DNA of 64,000 bases from Peptoniphilus_B koenoeneniae (GTDB taxonomy: Bacteria > Bacillota > Clostridia > Tissierellales > Peptoniphilaceae), in the NCBI RefSeq assembly GCF_030812875.1, contig NZ_JAUSTN010000002.1, forward strand, positions 209,004 through 273,003, given 5' to 3'. Made by a program: the position numbers and the translations under genes. A model generated the notes under the pieces. The model searched no databases. It had not been told where the DNA came from and saw only the letters and a program-made list of their open reading frames with translations. This document shows, piece after piece, positions 8,659 through 16,766 of the stretch (the first letter of the stretch is position 1; every line of letters begins with the position of its first letter).

Positions 8659-11207
8659 AAAAAATCACCGCAAAAATTTAAATTTAAACGTCCATTTTCA
8701 AGATAAGCTTCTCCATCTTCTATATAAAATATATTTCCTCTGTGTTCGTTATATTGTCCAAAATATTTTTCAAATTCCATTTTTGTAACTTTATAAAGAA
8801 AATAGGACATGTCTAATTTGAGTTCTGAAAGTTTTACTATTTTTTCACTATAATCCATTTCATTATTTTCAAGTAGTGAACAATATTCTTTCCAAATTTT
8901 TCTTCCATCAATTTTTCTTTCTTCTGTTTTCGATCCATTATTCTCTTTTTTACATTTTATTTTTTGAGCTAAAAAAACTTCAATTTTCTCATCATTGTCA
9001 ATAAGCTTCATATGTTTCGAAATTTTTTCAAATTTATTATTTGTTAAAGCTTCTTCAAATTCATCGTATGATAGGCTTTCTTTTCTTTCTTTTGATTTTT
9101 CAAGTTTAATTTCAAAATAATTTGAAAAATCTTTGTCTAATAAATTTGTTCTTCTCTCAGGATTTCTTAAAGTCAATTCGTTGTCTATGTGACCATAAAT
9201 TTTATTTTCATCTGCCATGTCAAAAAAATAAGCTGTTGAATTTTTCTTATGAGCTGACCTATTTATTCTACCTAAAAACTGCTCTTCATTTTCAAGCTTT
9301 GATATGTCCTTGTAGCCGATGTCCATGTCAATATCAACTCCTGCTTCTATAACTTGAGTTGCAACCAATATTATATTTTTGTCTTTTCCTATTTCTTCTA
9401 TCACATCATTTTTAGTTTTTAAATTGTCTTGACCTGTTAAAATTAAAATTTCATATTCTTTAAAGTTTTCATTTTTGTTTATTTCTTTGTAAAAATCTTC
9501 TGCATCTTTTCTCTTTATAAATTCCAATAAAATTTTTTTATGATTTTTTACATGATCCTTCATATGATTAATCAAATCTGTATAAAAAATCTTGCCTTTA
9601 TCTAAAAGTCCATAGTCAAGTCTTACTCTATTTTTAAATAATTTATTTTCAAAAAATTTTTTTGGATTTTCAATTAATTTTACAACTTTATTTCTTTCTT
9701 TTTCTTCTAAAAGTTTAGATAAGTCTGGTAAAGTTGCAGACATAATTATAATTCTAAAATTTAAAGTTTCAGCATATGCATCAAGCATTTCAATAATTTC
9801 ATTCCAAATTTTTTCTTTATAGGCTTGAATTTCATCTAAGACAATTACAGAGTCTATAAGTTGGTACAAGCCAAAAATTGATTCTCTATTTGAGCTGAAT
9901 AATGTATTAAAGAATCCTACGTTTGAAGTGACGATAAATGGTGAATGTAAAAACTGTCTGTCTAAAAGAGATTTAATATAGTATTCCCATTCTTCCATAA
10001 GTTTTTCTTGATATTTATTCCCTATAGGGGAAAGAGAATTTATGACAGCAATATTATTTTGAACTTCAGTTCCTTTATAAAATTTATCTAAGGTATTTTT
10101 ATTTTGCTCTACCAATGTATTAAAAGGATATACATAAAAAATTTTATTAATATTGCCCTTTAGCATTTTAAAAGATAAATTCATGGCAATATTGCTTTTT
10201 CCTGATCCTGTTGGGCTTTCTAAAAAATAAATATTTTTGCCTATTTCGTTTTTGCTTATTTTTTCAAAGTTTTTTTCTACTTGCAAAAATATTTCCGTTC
10301 GCAAATCATTTATTTCTTGCCTTTTTTTATAAGAGCCAGATTTTTCTTTATCTCTTATGCTTTCTAATAAAGTGGAATTATTATAAATTTTTATTAGTTC
10401 ATCTTTTTGAAGATTTTCTAATTTTGTTTTAAATCCTTTAATATAATTTGTAGTTGAATAAAAATCCCCTGCAACTAATAATGAGTACATTAGTTTTACA
10501 TAAATATAAAAAATTTTATTTTTATCTTTTCTTATCTTATTAAATGATAAGTCATCTTCCATTTCATAAAGTAAGTCTAAGATATCTTCTATTTTTTTAT
10601 CAAAGTCTTCAAAAAATTTATCTTCCAATATTTTTAAATCACTTACCTTTTTTAAGGCTTTCATAAGGGGTGATTTTTTTTCTAAAAAATTGGATATAAA
10701 ATTTTTCCCTTCATAAGAAAAATTGTTTAATGGAGAATGATGCCTTGAAATTACATAAGAATTAAGAATTATAAAATAAGTTAATAGATACTTTGTTTGT
10801 TCATCAATTTTTAAATTATTTATTTTATCTCCATAGTAATAAAAATATATGGCGGAGGAAACTATTGAATGTTCGCTTTTTATTCCTAAATCAAAAGAAG
10901 AGTCATATGTTTTAAAATTATTGTTATTAAGTCTTTCCCATTGAAATTTTCCGTTAATTTTTCCTATATCATGAAAATCTACAAGACTGTCGGCTAATTC
11001 CATAAAGATATTTAGATAGTCATCAGTTTTGAAAAGGACTTTATAAATCCTTTTCAAAACTGCATTAACATTTTTAAAATCTTTTATTTTTCTATAATAT
11101 TGTCCACAAAGTTTTGTGTGTTCTTGTAAAGTTTCAAACTCTTTATTTTTACCTCCTATATGACCGTAATATTTTTCAGAGTTTTTAACTAAATCTTTAA
11201 TTTCCAT
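8655..11207 (-). CDS. cas3: CRISPR helicase-nuclease Cas3 with N-terminal HD domain
   Basis: This 850-residue protein is the interference nuclease-helicase recruited by Cascade. The N-terminal HD nuclease shows LQEHTKLCGQYY, VDFHDIGKINGKFQ (the HD pair), SEHSIVSS and ISRHHSPL. The SF2 helicase follows: Walker A ESPTGSGKSNIAMN (about residue 330), motif II VLDEIQAY, motif III MSATLPDL, then VATQVIEAGVDIDMDIG and FLGRINRSAHK (motifs V and VI). Both halves look catalytically intact, so the system should be able to degrade targets. It overlaps cas5 by 11 nt and cas4 by 4 nt. The length is normal for type I-B. Confidence 0.96.
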   Translation of the reverse strand: MEIKDLVKNSEKYYGHIGGKNKEFETLQEHTKLCGQYYRKIKDFKNVNAVLKRIYKVLFKTDDYLNIFMELADSLVDFHDIGKINGKFQWERLNNNNFKTYDSSFDLGIKSEHSIVSSAIYFYYYGDKINNLKIDEQTKYLLTYFIILNSYVISRHHSPLNNFSYEGKNFISNFLEKKSPLMKALKKVSDLKILEDKFFEDFDKKIEDILDLLYEMEDDLSFNKIRKDKNKIFYIYVKLMYSLLVAGDFYSTTNYIKGFKTKLENLQKDELIKIYNNSTLLESIRDKEKSGSYKKRQEINDLRTEIFLQVEKNFEKISKNEIGKNIYFLESPTGSGKSNIAMNLSFKMLKGNINKIFYVYPFNTLVEQNKNTLDKFYKGTEVQNNIAVINSLSPIGNKYQEKLMEEWEYYIKSLLDRQFLHSPFIVTSNVGFFNTLFSSNRESIFGLYQLIDSVIVLDEIQAYKEKIWNEIIEMLDAYAETLNFRIIIMSATLPDLSKLLEEKERNKVVKLIENPKKFFENKLFKNRVRLDYGLLDKGKIFYTDLINHMKDHVKNHKKILLEFIKRKDAEDFYKEINKNENFKEYEILILTGQDNLKTKNDVIEEIGKDKNIILVATQVIEAGVDIDMDIGYKDISKLENEEQFLGRINRSAHKKNSTAYFFDMADENKIYGHIDNELTLRNPERRTNLLDKDFSNYFEIKLEKSKERKESLSYDEFEEALTNNKFEKISKHMKLIDNDEKIEVFLAQKIKCKKENNGSKTEERKIDGRKIWKEYCSLLENNEMDYSEKIVKLSELKLDMSYFLYKVTKMEFEKYFGQYNEHRGNIFYIEDGEAYLENGRLNLNFCGDFL

Positions 11208-11925
11208 AAAGACCTTCTTCTGAATAAAAAACTAAACTTTTATCATTTTCTTTATCAAGGTAGGTTATTTCTTCTTCAATTAATTTTTGGTCTGTAAAAA
11301 TAGTTTTTTCAACGATATATCTATCTGTATCTTTTTCTAATTTAAAAGGCAAAAATTCTTGATATCTGAAAGTATTTCGTCCGGATTTAGTTTTAAAATC
11401 TCCTTCTAAAAACATAGAATTTATTGAATTTACATTTTCTTTTTTTAAATCTATATAAGCTGGGTTTAAAATATCGGCAAAATGATCATTTGTGCCAAGA
11501 TATGGTATATAGCTAGCTTTATAATTTATTATTCTTTGTGACAATTTTTCAGCTTCTTCGTTGTCAATTAAAAAATATATTGTCCAGGAAACATCTTCAA
11601 GCCAAACTTGCTTTACTATTAAATTTCCTCCTTCTTCTCTTGAGGCAAAAGCTGTGGAATTATTAAACCTTTGTATTTTTCTATTAAAAATACCGTCATT
11701 TGTATTTGGAATAACAGCAATTTTTAAATCCATAAATTTTTTATAGAACTCAGGGTATTCTTTTCTATTATTTTGTGAATATCCTGAATATCCCATAATC
11801 GCTCCAAAAATTCCTAAAAGAGCGATTCTATGAATTTGTCCGTAAGAAAAATATAAATAGGTATTTACATCAGGTTGTTTAAAAAAGGCTGTTTTTCCCT
11901 TTAAATCAAATTTAAAAGCCTTCAT
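11197..11925 (-). CDS. cas5: Cascade subunit Cas5 (type I-B)
   Basis: This 242-residue RAMP protein begins MKAFKFDLKGKTAFFKQPDV, then NTYLYFSYGQIHRIALLGIF; the family's first beta strand and helix are clear. Cas5 caps the 5' handle of the crRNA in Cascade and contacts Cas8. It lacks the catalytic features of Cas5d, as expected when a separate cas6 exists. It overlaps cas7 by 1 nt and cas3 by 11 nt, within the operon order cas8b-cas7-cas5-cas3 that is standard for type I-B. The C-terminal part is variable in this family. Confidence 0.93.
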   Translation of the reverse strand: MKAFKFDLKGKTAFFKQPDVNTYLYFSYGQIHRIALLGIFGAIMGYSGYSQNNRKEYPEFYKKFMDLKIAVIPNTNDGIFNRKIQRFNNSTAFASREEGGNLIVKQVWLEDVSWTIYFLIDNEEAEKLSQRIINYKASYIPYLGTNDHFADILNPAYIDLKKENVNSINSMFLEGDFKTKSGRNTFRYQEFLPFKLEKDTDRYIVEKTIFTDQKLIEEEITYLDKENDKSLVFYSEEGLYGN

Positions 11926-12887
11926 TATTTAACCTCTATTTTTTCACCTGTGAAGATATTATAAAAATCTGCGTTTTTAGGAAAATCAATTAAATCTAAA
12001 TATTTATCATTGAAGTATATTTCAATTTTCTTTATTTCTCCTCTATTTTCTAAAATATTCGAATCTGTGAAATATAATTTGTCTTTTGAATTTTCATCAA
12101 CTTTTTCAAATCTTATAAGTTCAGCTAAGTTTGGTAAATATAAATCTAAATCCGTTTCTACAAACATAGCAAATTCATTTTCTGCTCCAACTTTTGAATT
12201 GGTAGCAAAACTTGTTGCTGAATCTATGGCTGCTGATTTAAATTTTTTGTAATCTTCTTCTTCATAACCTTCTGTTACTCCCAATTCTTCATAAGCGTTA
12301 TAGGCAAGAGGATTTACTACAAAAGAATAATAATAATGAGCTTCTTCTGAAACTATTTTTGTCCCAAGAGTTGATGATTTTGCTTCTTCATTATTTTCAG
12401 ATTTTTCTTTAGCCTTGGGATCTCTAAAAGGTGATAAAATATTTTGTTCACAAACTTTTGCTCCTTCATATTTATTTAAACCTTGAGATATTTGGACTGC
12501 TCCGGTTATGGATATATTATTTCCGGCTTCTGCAAAAGTTGCTCCGAAATTCTTAACATCGATGGCCGAAAAAAGATTTGTCAAGACTTTTTCAGATTCT
12601 CCCTTTTTAGAATTAGTAAGCTCAGTTTTAAAAATTTTTTCATATCTTTCTTTTAAAGTTCTTGGAATTAAAAATCCACTATCTGAAATTAAATAACTTT
12701 TTATATATAAAACTTTTTCTCCATTATTTTGCCATTTAACTTTCATTGGATATTTTAAAGCTTTATCTGATGCAAAAAATTGTCCATTGCTTAAACTTTT
12801 CGGATATCCTGTAAAATCTGCATTCCAGTTTGCCATAATTGCTCTAACTCCGCAAACTCCATATACTCTATAATTTAACTTACTCAT
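11925..12887 (-). CDS. cas7: Cascade backbone subunit Cas7 (Csh2-like)
   Basis: This 320-residue protein forms the helical backbone that covers the crRNA spacer. It starts YRVYGVCGVRAIMANWNADF and continues with TGYPKSLSNGQFFASDKALK, which I recognise as the Csh2-like Cas7 group of type I-B. An internal GATFAEAGNNISITGAVQIS segment matches the Cas7 core. It overlaps the cas8b end by 8 nt and the cas5 start by 1 nt, as expected for stoichiometric co-expression. Nothing is odd in length or composition. Confidence 0.93.
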   Translation of the reverse strand: MSKLNYRVYGVCGVRAIMANWNADFTGYPKSLSNGQFFASDKALKYPMKVKWQNNGEKVLYIKSYLISDSGFLIPRTLKERYEKIFKTELTNSKKGESEKVLTNLFSAIDVKNFGATFAEAGNNISITGAVQISQGLNKYEGAKVCEQNILSPFRDPKAKEKSENNEEAKSSTLGTKIVSEEAHYYYSFVVNPLAYNAYEELGVTEGYEEEDYKKFKSAAIDSATSFATNSKVGAENEFAMFVETDLDLYLPNLAELIRFEKVDENSKDKLYFTDSNILENRGEIKKIEIYFNDKYLDLIDFPKNADFYNIFTGEKIEVK

Positions 12888-14805
12888 TTATATTCCCCTT
12901 TTCTTCAGAATTATTTTTTTTATTATAAATATAAACTTCATCTAAAAAACCACAAATTATATACTTATCATCAACTTTTTTTCCCTTGTATTCATAGCTT
13001 AAAACTTTGCTGATTAGTCCATTTAAATTTGAATTTTTAATAACTTTTATATTATGCCCATATCTAACAATCAGTCTTTTTAACTTTTCTACTATTTTTT
13101 TGGGATTATCGTTATCTAAATATTCTCTAATAAAAGTAAGATTTTTATCTCCTATATTACTTTTGTCTAAAAGATATCTTAAAATTTGACCAATTCCGAA
13201 TAAAAATTCTTCGTCGCTTTCAAATTCAAAATTTCCTCCCGACCTTATTTTTTCTTTCATATCTTTTTGTAAAGTCATAAACAAACCTCCTATATTTTTT
13301 TCAAAATAGTCTTTAAAAGAAAGATAATAATTGAATTGAGCGATGGCCTTATTAAAATAATTATTAGAAAGTGAATATTTAATAGAATCAAACATTAAGC
13401 TGTCCAAATTTTTTTCAAAATATTTTTCTTTTCCGTTTAAAATAAAATTCAAAGCATTTTGACCATGATTAATAATGATTAATTTTAAATTTCCATCTTT
13501 TATATTTAAATTTTCGAGACTATCTCTGTTTTTATAAAAATAATTATAAAAATAAACCCAATCAACATTTTTCATTACGTCTGATCTTTTTGTCATGTAA
13601 GAGTATTTACTTTTTTGTTTTTTTATATCATCTTCTTTTGCATCTTTTCCATAATTCTCTTTTATATACTCTTTAAAAGTAATATCAATATCAAATAAGT
13701 TTTTAGTATATTGTTTATACGATAAAATGGCAGCTTCATTCTTGTCCGGATATAAGAGAAGTTCATATCCCTTAAAGTCTTCATTTAAATCAAAATCATT
13801 TTCTAAAATTTTTTCTCTTTTGATGTCAAAATATACTCTATAAATTTGTCTTCTAACAAGGTTATCCAAATAATCAAAAAATGTTTTTTGAATTTCTGCA
13901 TCTTCCGTACTTATTAAATATGGCTCATTTATTATTCTGTCAAAATTGCTGAGATAGGGTTTTTTTTCGTTTAGACCCATATTATTATTTGATAAGCCAA
14001 AAATTTTCCCGTCAATTTCTTTATTATACTTATTTTTATTAAAAGAGTTGCTTCTTAGATAACGCTCTTGTTCTCGCTTATATGCTCTTTTTGTTTTTTC
14101 TTTATCTTCATATACAAAAAATATTTTAAAATAAGTTTTATTGTCAGGATTTAGGTTAAATTTATCTAAATTTTTTATCAACCAATTTCTAATTTTTTCT
14201 ACTTCTTCTGTATTGACAATCCCTAAAATATTCTCATTTTCTTCATATAAGACTTTTGATTCTTTATCTTTATATTTAGTGTATGGATCTTTTAAAGTAT
14301 CAAAATACCTTAAAATTGAAGAAAAAAATTTTTTGAATTTTTCAACATCTTCAAAATCTAAGCCAGCATAAATTTCTTCTTTAAAAATACTTTTCTCTTC
14401 ATCGATTTTATCCAAAGAGAATTTTCCCGAATCTAAAAGTTCATAAATTCGGCTTAAAATAATTTTTGCACTTTCTTCTTTAGGATAAATATTTTCTTTA
14501 AAAAAGATACTGTAATAATTGGAGCTTTGTATAAGTTTTTTGAAATCCATACTCTTATTGGAATCTAAGATGTTGGAATGGTAATCTAAATACTTTATAA
14601 AATCATAATTTAAAGAATTTTCCCCATCAATTATTTTTGTCTTTTTATCATATTTAATTGTAAGAGGTTCACTAAGAGCCCAATCTTCATTTTCTTTCAT
14701 GGTAACTAATATATATTTACCATCCTTTGGCAAGTAGCTTTTTAAAATTAGATTTGGGTCTTTTTTAAGCTCCTCTTGAAAAATTTCTATGCACTCTTTA
14801 ATCAC
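12880..14805 (-). CDS. cas8b: Cascade large subunit Cas8b (Csh1-like)
   Basis: This 641-residue protein sits between cas6 and cas7 where type I-B has its large subunit, which recognises the PAM and recruits Cas3. Sequence similarity in this family is weak, so position carries much of the call. Family-like elements include YFDIKREKILENDFD in the middle and a C-terminal LGFLDEVYIYNK-like segment (read here as ICGFLDEVYIYNKKNN). It starts with GTG, 2 nt after the cas6 stop, with AGGAG upstream. No zinc-finger cysteine cluster is obvious. The length is normal for Csh1-like Cas8b. Confidence 0.88.
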   Translation of the reverse strand: MIKECIEIFQEELKKDPNLILKSYLPKDGKYILVTMKENEDWALSEPLTIKYDKKTKIIDGENSLNYDFIKYLDYHSNILDSNKSMDFKKLIQSSNYYSIFFKENIYPKEESAKIILSRIYELLDSGKFSLDKIDEEKSIFKEEIYAGLDFEDVEKFKKFFSSILRYFDTLKDPYTKYKDKESKVLYEENENILGIVNTEEVEKIRNWLIKNLDKFNLNPDNKTYFKIFFVYEDKEKTKRAYKREQERYLRSNSFNKNKYNKEIDGKIFGLSNNNMGLNEKKPYLSNFDRIINEPYLISTEDAEIQKTFFDYLDNLVRRQIYRVYFDIKREKILENDFDLNEDFKGYELLLYPDKNEAAILSYKQYTKNLFDIDITFKEYIKENYGKDAKEDDIKKQKSKYSYMTKRSDVMKNVDWVYFYNYFYKNRDSLENLNIKDGNLKLIIINHGQNALNFILNGKEKYFEKNLDSLMFDSIKYSLSNNYFNKAIAQFNYYLSFKDYFEKNIGGLFMTLQKDMKEKIRSGGNFEFESDEEFLFGIGQILRYLLDKSNIGDKNLTFIREYLDNDNPKKIVEKLKRLIVRYGHNIKVIKNSNLNGLISKVLSYEYKGKKVDDKYIICGFLDEVYIYNKKNNSEEKGNINE

Positions 14806-14807
14806 CG

Positions 14808-15500
14808 TTAACTCCTTTCCATAAGTTTATAGCCTTCAAATCCGAACCCATAAGAATTGTTTTCACTAAAAGTAACCCCTAAAGAAAAATATGCAATTTC
14901 TTGAGAAAATTTGTCAGGCTTAATGTTAAGTTCAATTTTGTCTCCTAAAAGAGTGATATTTTTAAATTTACATGGAATTGGACCTGAATTTAAAAATTTT
15001 ATACAATCATAAAAATCTTTTTCTTCGATTTCGTTTTTCGTGAAATATTTATATTTTTTAAAAATATTTTCTTTAATACGTTTCTCAAATTCATCAACAC
15101 TTAAATTGTTTCTCCAATATCCCTCATCTGATTTTAAAATCAGGCTATTTAAGGTGTAAATCTTGTCAATTAAATCTTGTTTTATAACTTTAGGTTTAAT
15201 AAGTAAATTTTTAAAATTATAATTTTTATAATTTTCAAAGCCATTTAACAAATAATTTACAAAATCTTTATCTATAGATCTTATTCTAAATTGGCAAAGT
15301 TTTTCCTTGACATAAAAATTTTTTATTGGATATAAACTGTCAAAGCAATATGGTTTATAATTTTTTTCTTCGTGAAAAGCTAAAAATTTTTCATTTAAAG
15401 CTAAATATCCATTGATAAGCTTCGCTAATTCTTTTTGTACATCCTCCTTTTTTAAATCTTCTAACAAAAATGTCTTTACGTTTAATTCATAAACTTTCAA
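14808..15500 (-). CDS. cas6: crRNA-processing endoribonuclease Cas6
   Basis: This 230-residue RAMP protein is the first gene of the cas operon. The C-terminal glycine-rich loop of Cas6 is clear: FSLGVTFSENNSYGFGFEGY. It cleaves repeat RNA to leave the 8-nt handle ATTGAAAT seen in the array. The start is TTG (15498-15500), supported by GGAGGTG (15507-15513) 6 nt upstream. The 5' leader of the operon carries the seed match to the degenerate mini-array described below, so cas6 and everything after it may be under crRNA-guided repression. Confidence 0.93.
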   Translation of the reverse strand: MKVYELNVKTFLLEDLKKEDVQKELAKLINGYLALNEKFLAFHEEKNYKPYCFDSLYPIKNFYVKEKLCQFRIRSIDKDFVNYLLNGFENYKNYNFKNLLIKPKVIKQDLIDKIYTLNSLILKSDEGYWRNNLSVDEFEKRIKENIFKKYKYFTKNEIEEKDFYDCIKFLNSGPIPCKFKNITLLGDKIELNIKPDKFSQEIAYFSLGVTFSENNSYGFGFEGYKLMERS

Positions 15501-15519
15501 ATAATCACCTCCATATAAT

Positions 15520-15533
15520 TATCATTTGCTTGA
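15520..15533 (-). promoter_or_regulatory. Putative Cascade operator in the cas operon leader (PAM plus 11-nt seed match)
   Basis: On the minus strand, 15530 to 15520 reads AGCAAATGATA. This is identical to the first 11 nt after the 8-nt handle of the mini-array spacer (15642 to 15632). Directly 5' is TCA (15533-15531), a plausible type I-B PAM. The site lies just after the predicted transcription start and ahead of the cas6 ribosome site. Matching beyond position 11 is only partial, which would favour binding without cleavage. The sequence match is seen directly; the regulatory role is inference. Confidence 0.65.
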
Positions 15534-15543
15534 TTACAAATTA

Positions 15544-15572
15544 ATAATAAAACTTTTTATATTAAATTACAA
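15544..15572 (-). promoter_or_regulatory. Predicted cas operon promoter
   Basis: On the minus strand TTGTAA (15572-15567) and TATTAT (15549-15544) are separated by exactly 17 nt. Transcription would start near 15537, giving a leader of about 35 nt before the cas6 TTG. The putative Cascade operator lies about 5-17 nt downstream of this start. Confidence 0.55.
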
Positions 15573-15586
15573 GCACATTTTTAAAA

Positions 15587-15672
15587 AATTTTTTACATCT
15601 CATGTTGGCGTTCAAATTAGAATTAACTAAATATCATTTGCTATTTCAATACATCTTATGTTTTTGTTCAAT
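15587..15672 (-). ncRNA. Degenerate two-repeat mini-array, candidate CreR-type guide RNA
   Basis: Read on the minus strand, a repeat copy at 15672-15643 differs from the array repeat at only two positions and keeps the handle ATTGAAAT exactly. A 26-nt spacer follows (15642-15617), then a more degenerate repeat copy (15616-15587) with five changes in its 22 conserved positions and a lost handle. The spacer is much shorter than array spacers. A perfect TATAAT (15686-15681) would start transcription right at the first repeat. The spacer's first 11 nt match the cas leader beside a TCA. This two-repeat layout is that described for CreR/CreA RNAs of Cascade autoregulation. A plain decayed array remnant is the alternative. 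Confidence 0.7.
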
Positions 15673-15680
15673 TTAATCCT

Positions 15681-15686
15681 ATTATA
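15681..15686 (-). promoter_or_regulatory. -10 box of the mini-array
   Basis: A consensus TATAAT lies on the minus strand, with a TTGCTA (15711-15706) 19 nt further upstream as a possible -35. The expected start point, 6-7 nt downstream of the -10, falls at the edge of the first degenerate repeat. Confidence 0.5.
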
Positions 15687-15734
15687 AACTATTTTTATAA
15701 ATTTATAGCAAATTATTTTTAGTCTTATAAAATT

Positions 15735-16766
15735 TTAAATTTCAAATTTTTTAGGGCAATTAAATGATATAGTGTGGAAAGGAATTGCCATTTTGAAATT
15801 ATTGTTTTCAAGAATTTCTCTATATTGATTGAAATTTAAGTGTGTTGGAACAATTACTTGAGACATTTTATTTTTATTTAAAAGTTTCATGGCCTTCGAT
15901 TTTTTTTCCAATGTTCCTGTAGAAATTCCTCTTCCACCATTTTCAATTATTTTTATTGCTGTTTTATAGCTTTCTTTATTTTCTAATTGTGGGTCTTGTA
16001 AAAATATAAAGCCTTTCATTTTATTTTTAATGGGAAAAAGGTCTAATTTTACTTTTTCATTTTGCCAAAAGTTGTTAAATCCACAAGAGAATGCTTTTCT
16101 TATTTTTTTATCTCCATAAATTTTATAGTCAAAATTTTCTTCAAGAATTTTTAAAATTTCAAGTCCTCTTCCATATTCAGGGACTGGAAAAAATATTTTA
16201 TCTGTAATTTTTAAATATTCTTTTATTTTTTTTATTAATTTTTCTTTTTGTTTTTCAAAACTATTTTCGTTAAATCCATAAGCTGCATCAATTATTGCAA
16301 AATCGGCTTTTTGATCTTCTATTAGGTCATATTTATAGACTTTTGTTTGAAAGTTTACATCTCCTGAATAAAAAATCTTTTTATTTTCAAATTCCAAATT
16401 AAAATATACCGCCCCTTTGGCATGGCCACTTCTTCCCCACTGGATTTTCATGCCGTCAACTTTTTCATCTATGTCTTCAAGATATATTGTAGGATAAACT
16501 TTTTTAAGCATTTTAAAAGTTTCATAGCTTGTTATAAGCGTACAGTTTCTATTATTTTGAAAAATTAAATCTAAAGCTCCGCTGTGATCTTTATGAATGT
16601 GGGATAAAAAAACATATTTAATTTTTTTTATCTCTTTTTTACTTAAATCAGGCAATAAGGTTTTATTTTTTATGCCTGCATCAAATAAAATTGAAAATTT
16701 TTCACCTTCAAAGTAAAAAGAATTTCTTCCGTGTTCTCCCACTCCTCCTGCAATTTTAAATTTCAT
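15735..16766 (-). CDS. Metallo-beta-lactamase-fold hydrolase
   Basis: This 343-residue protein has the MBL metal motif HxHxDH (LSHIHKDHSGALDLI, about residues 55-60). Further ligands are likely His in WGRSGHAKGAV and Asp in IFYSGDVNFQ, and a C-terminal VPTHLNFNQY and FHTISF supply late histidines. It resembles the RNase J / YycJ-like branch of the fold in its core, but I see no clear beta-CASP domain. Substrate is unknown. Its ATG overlaps the end of the ABC permease gene by 4 nt, so it belongs to the metal-type importer operon; this suggests, without proof, a role linked to the imported compound. It is not a Cas protein despite lying beside the cas operon. Confidence 0.8.
   Translation of the reverse strand: MKFKIAGGVGEHGRNSFYFEGEKFSILFDAGIKNKTLLPDLSKKEIKKIKYVFLSHIHKDHSGALDLIFQNNRNCTLITSYETFKMLKKVYPTIYLEDIDEKVDGMKIQWGRSGHAKGAVYFNLEFENKKIFYSGDVNFQTKVYKYDLIEDQKADFAIIDAAYGFNENSFEKQKEKLIKKIKEYLKITDKIFFPVPEYGRGLEILKILEENFDYKIYGDKKIRKAFSCGFNNFWQNEKVKLDLFPIKNKMKGFIFLQDPQLENKESYKTAIKIIENGGRGISTGTLEKKSKAMKLLNKNKMSQVIVPTHLNFNQYREILENNNFKMAIPFHTISFNCPKKFEI

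Noticed and set aside
15587..15672. Mini-array as a CreTA toxin-antitoxin antitoxin
   Set aside because: No small toxin gene with its own promoter is visible nearby, and the seed match is in the cas leader, which fits autoregulation better.
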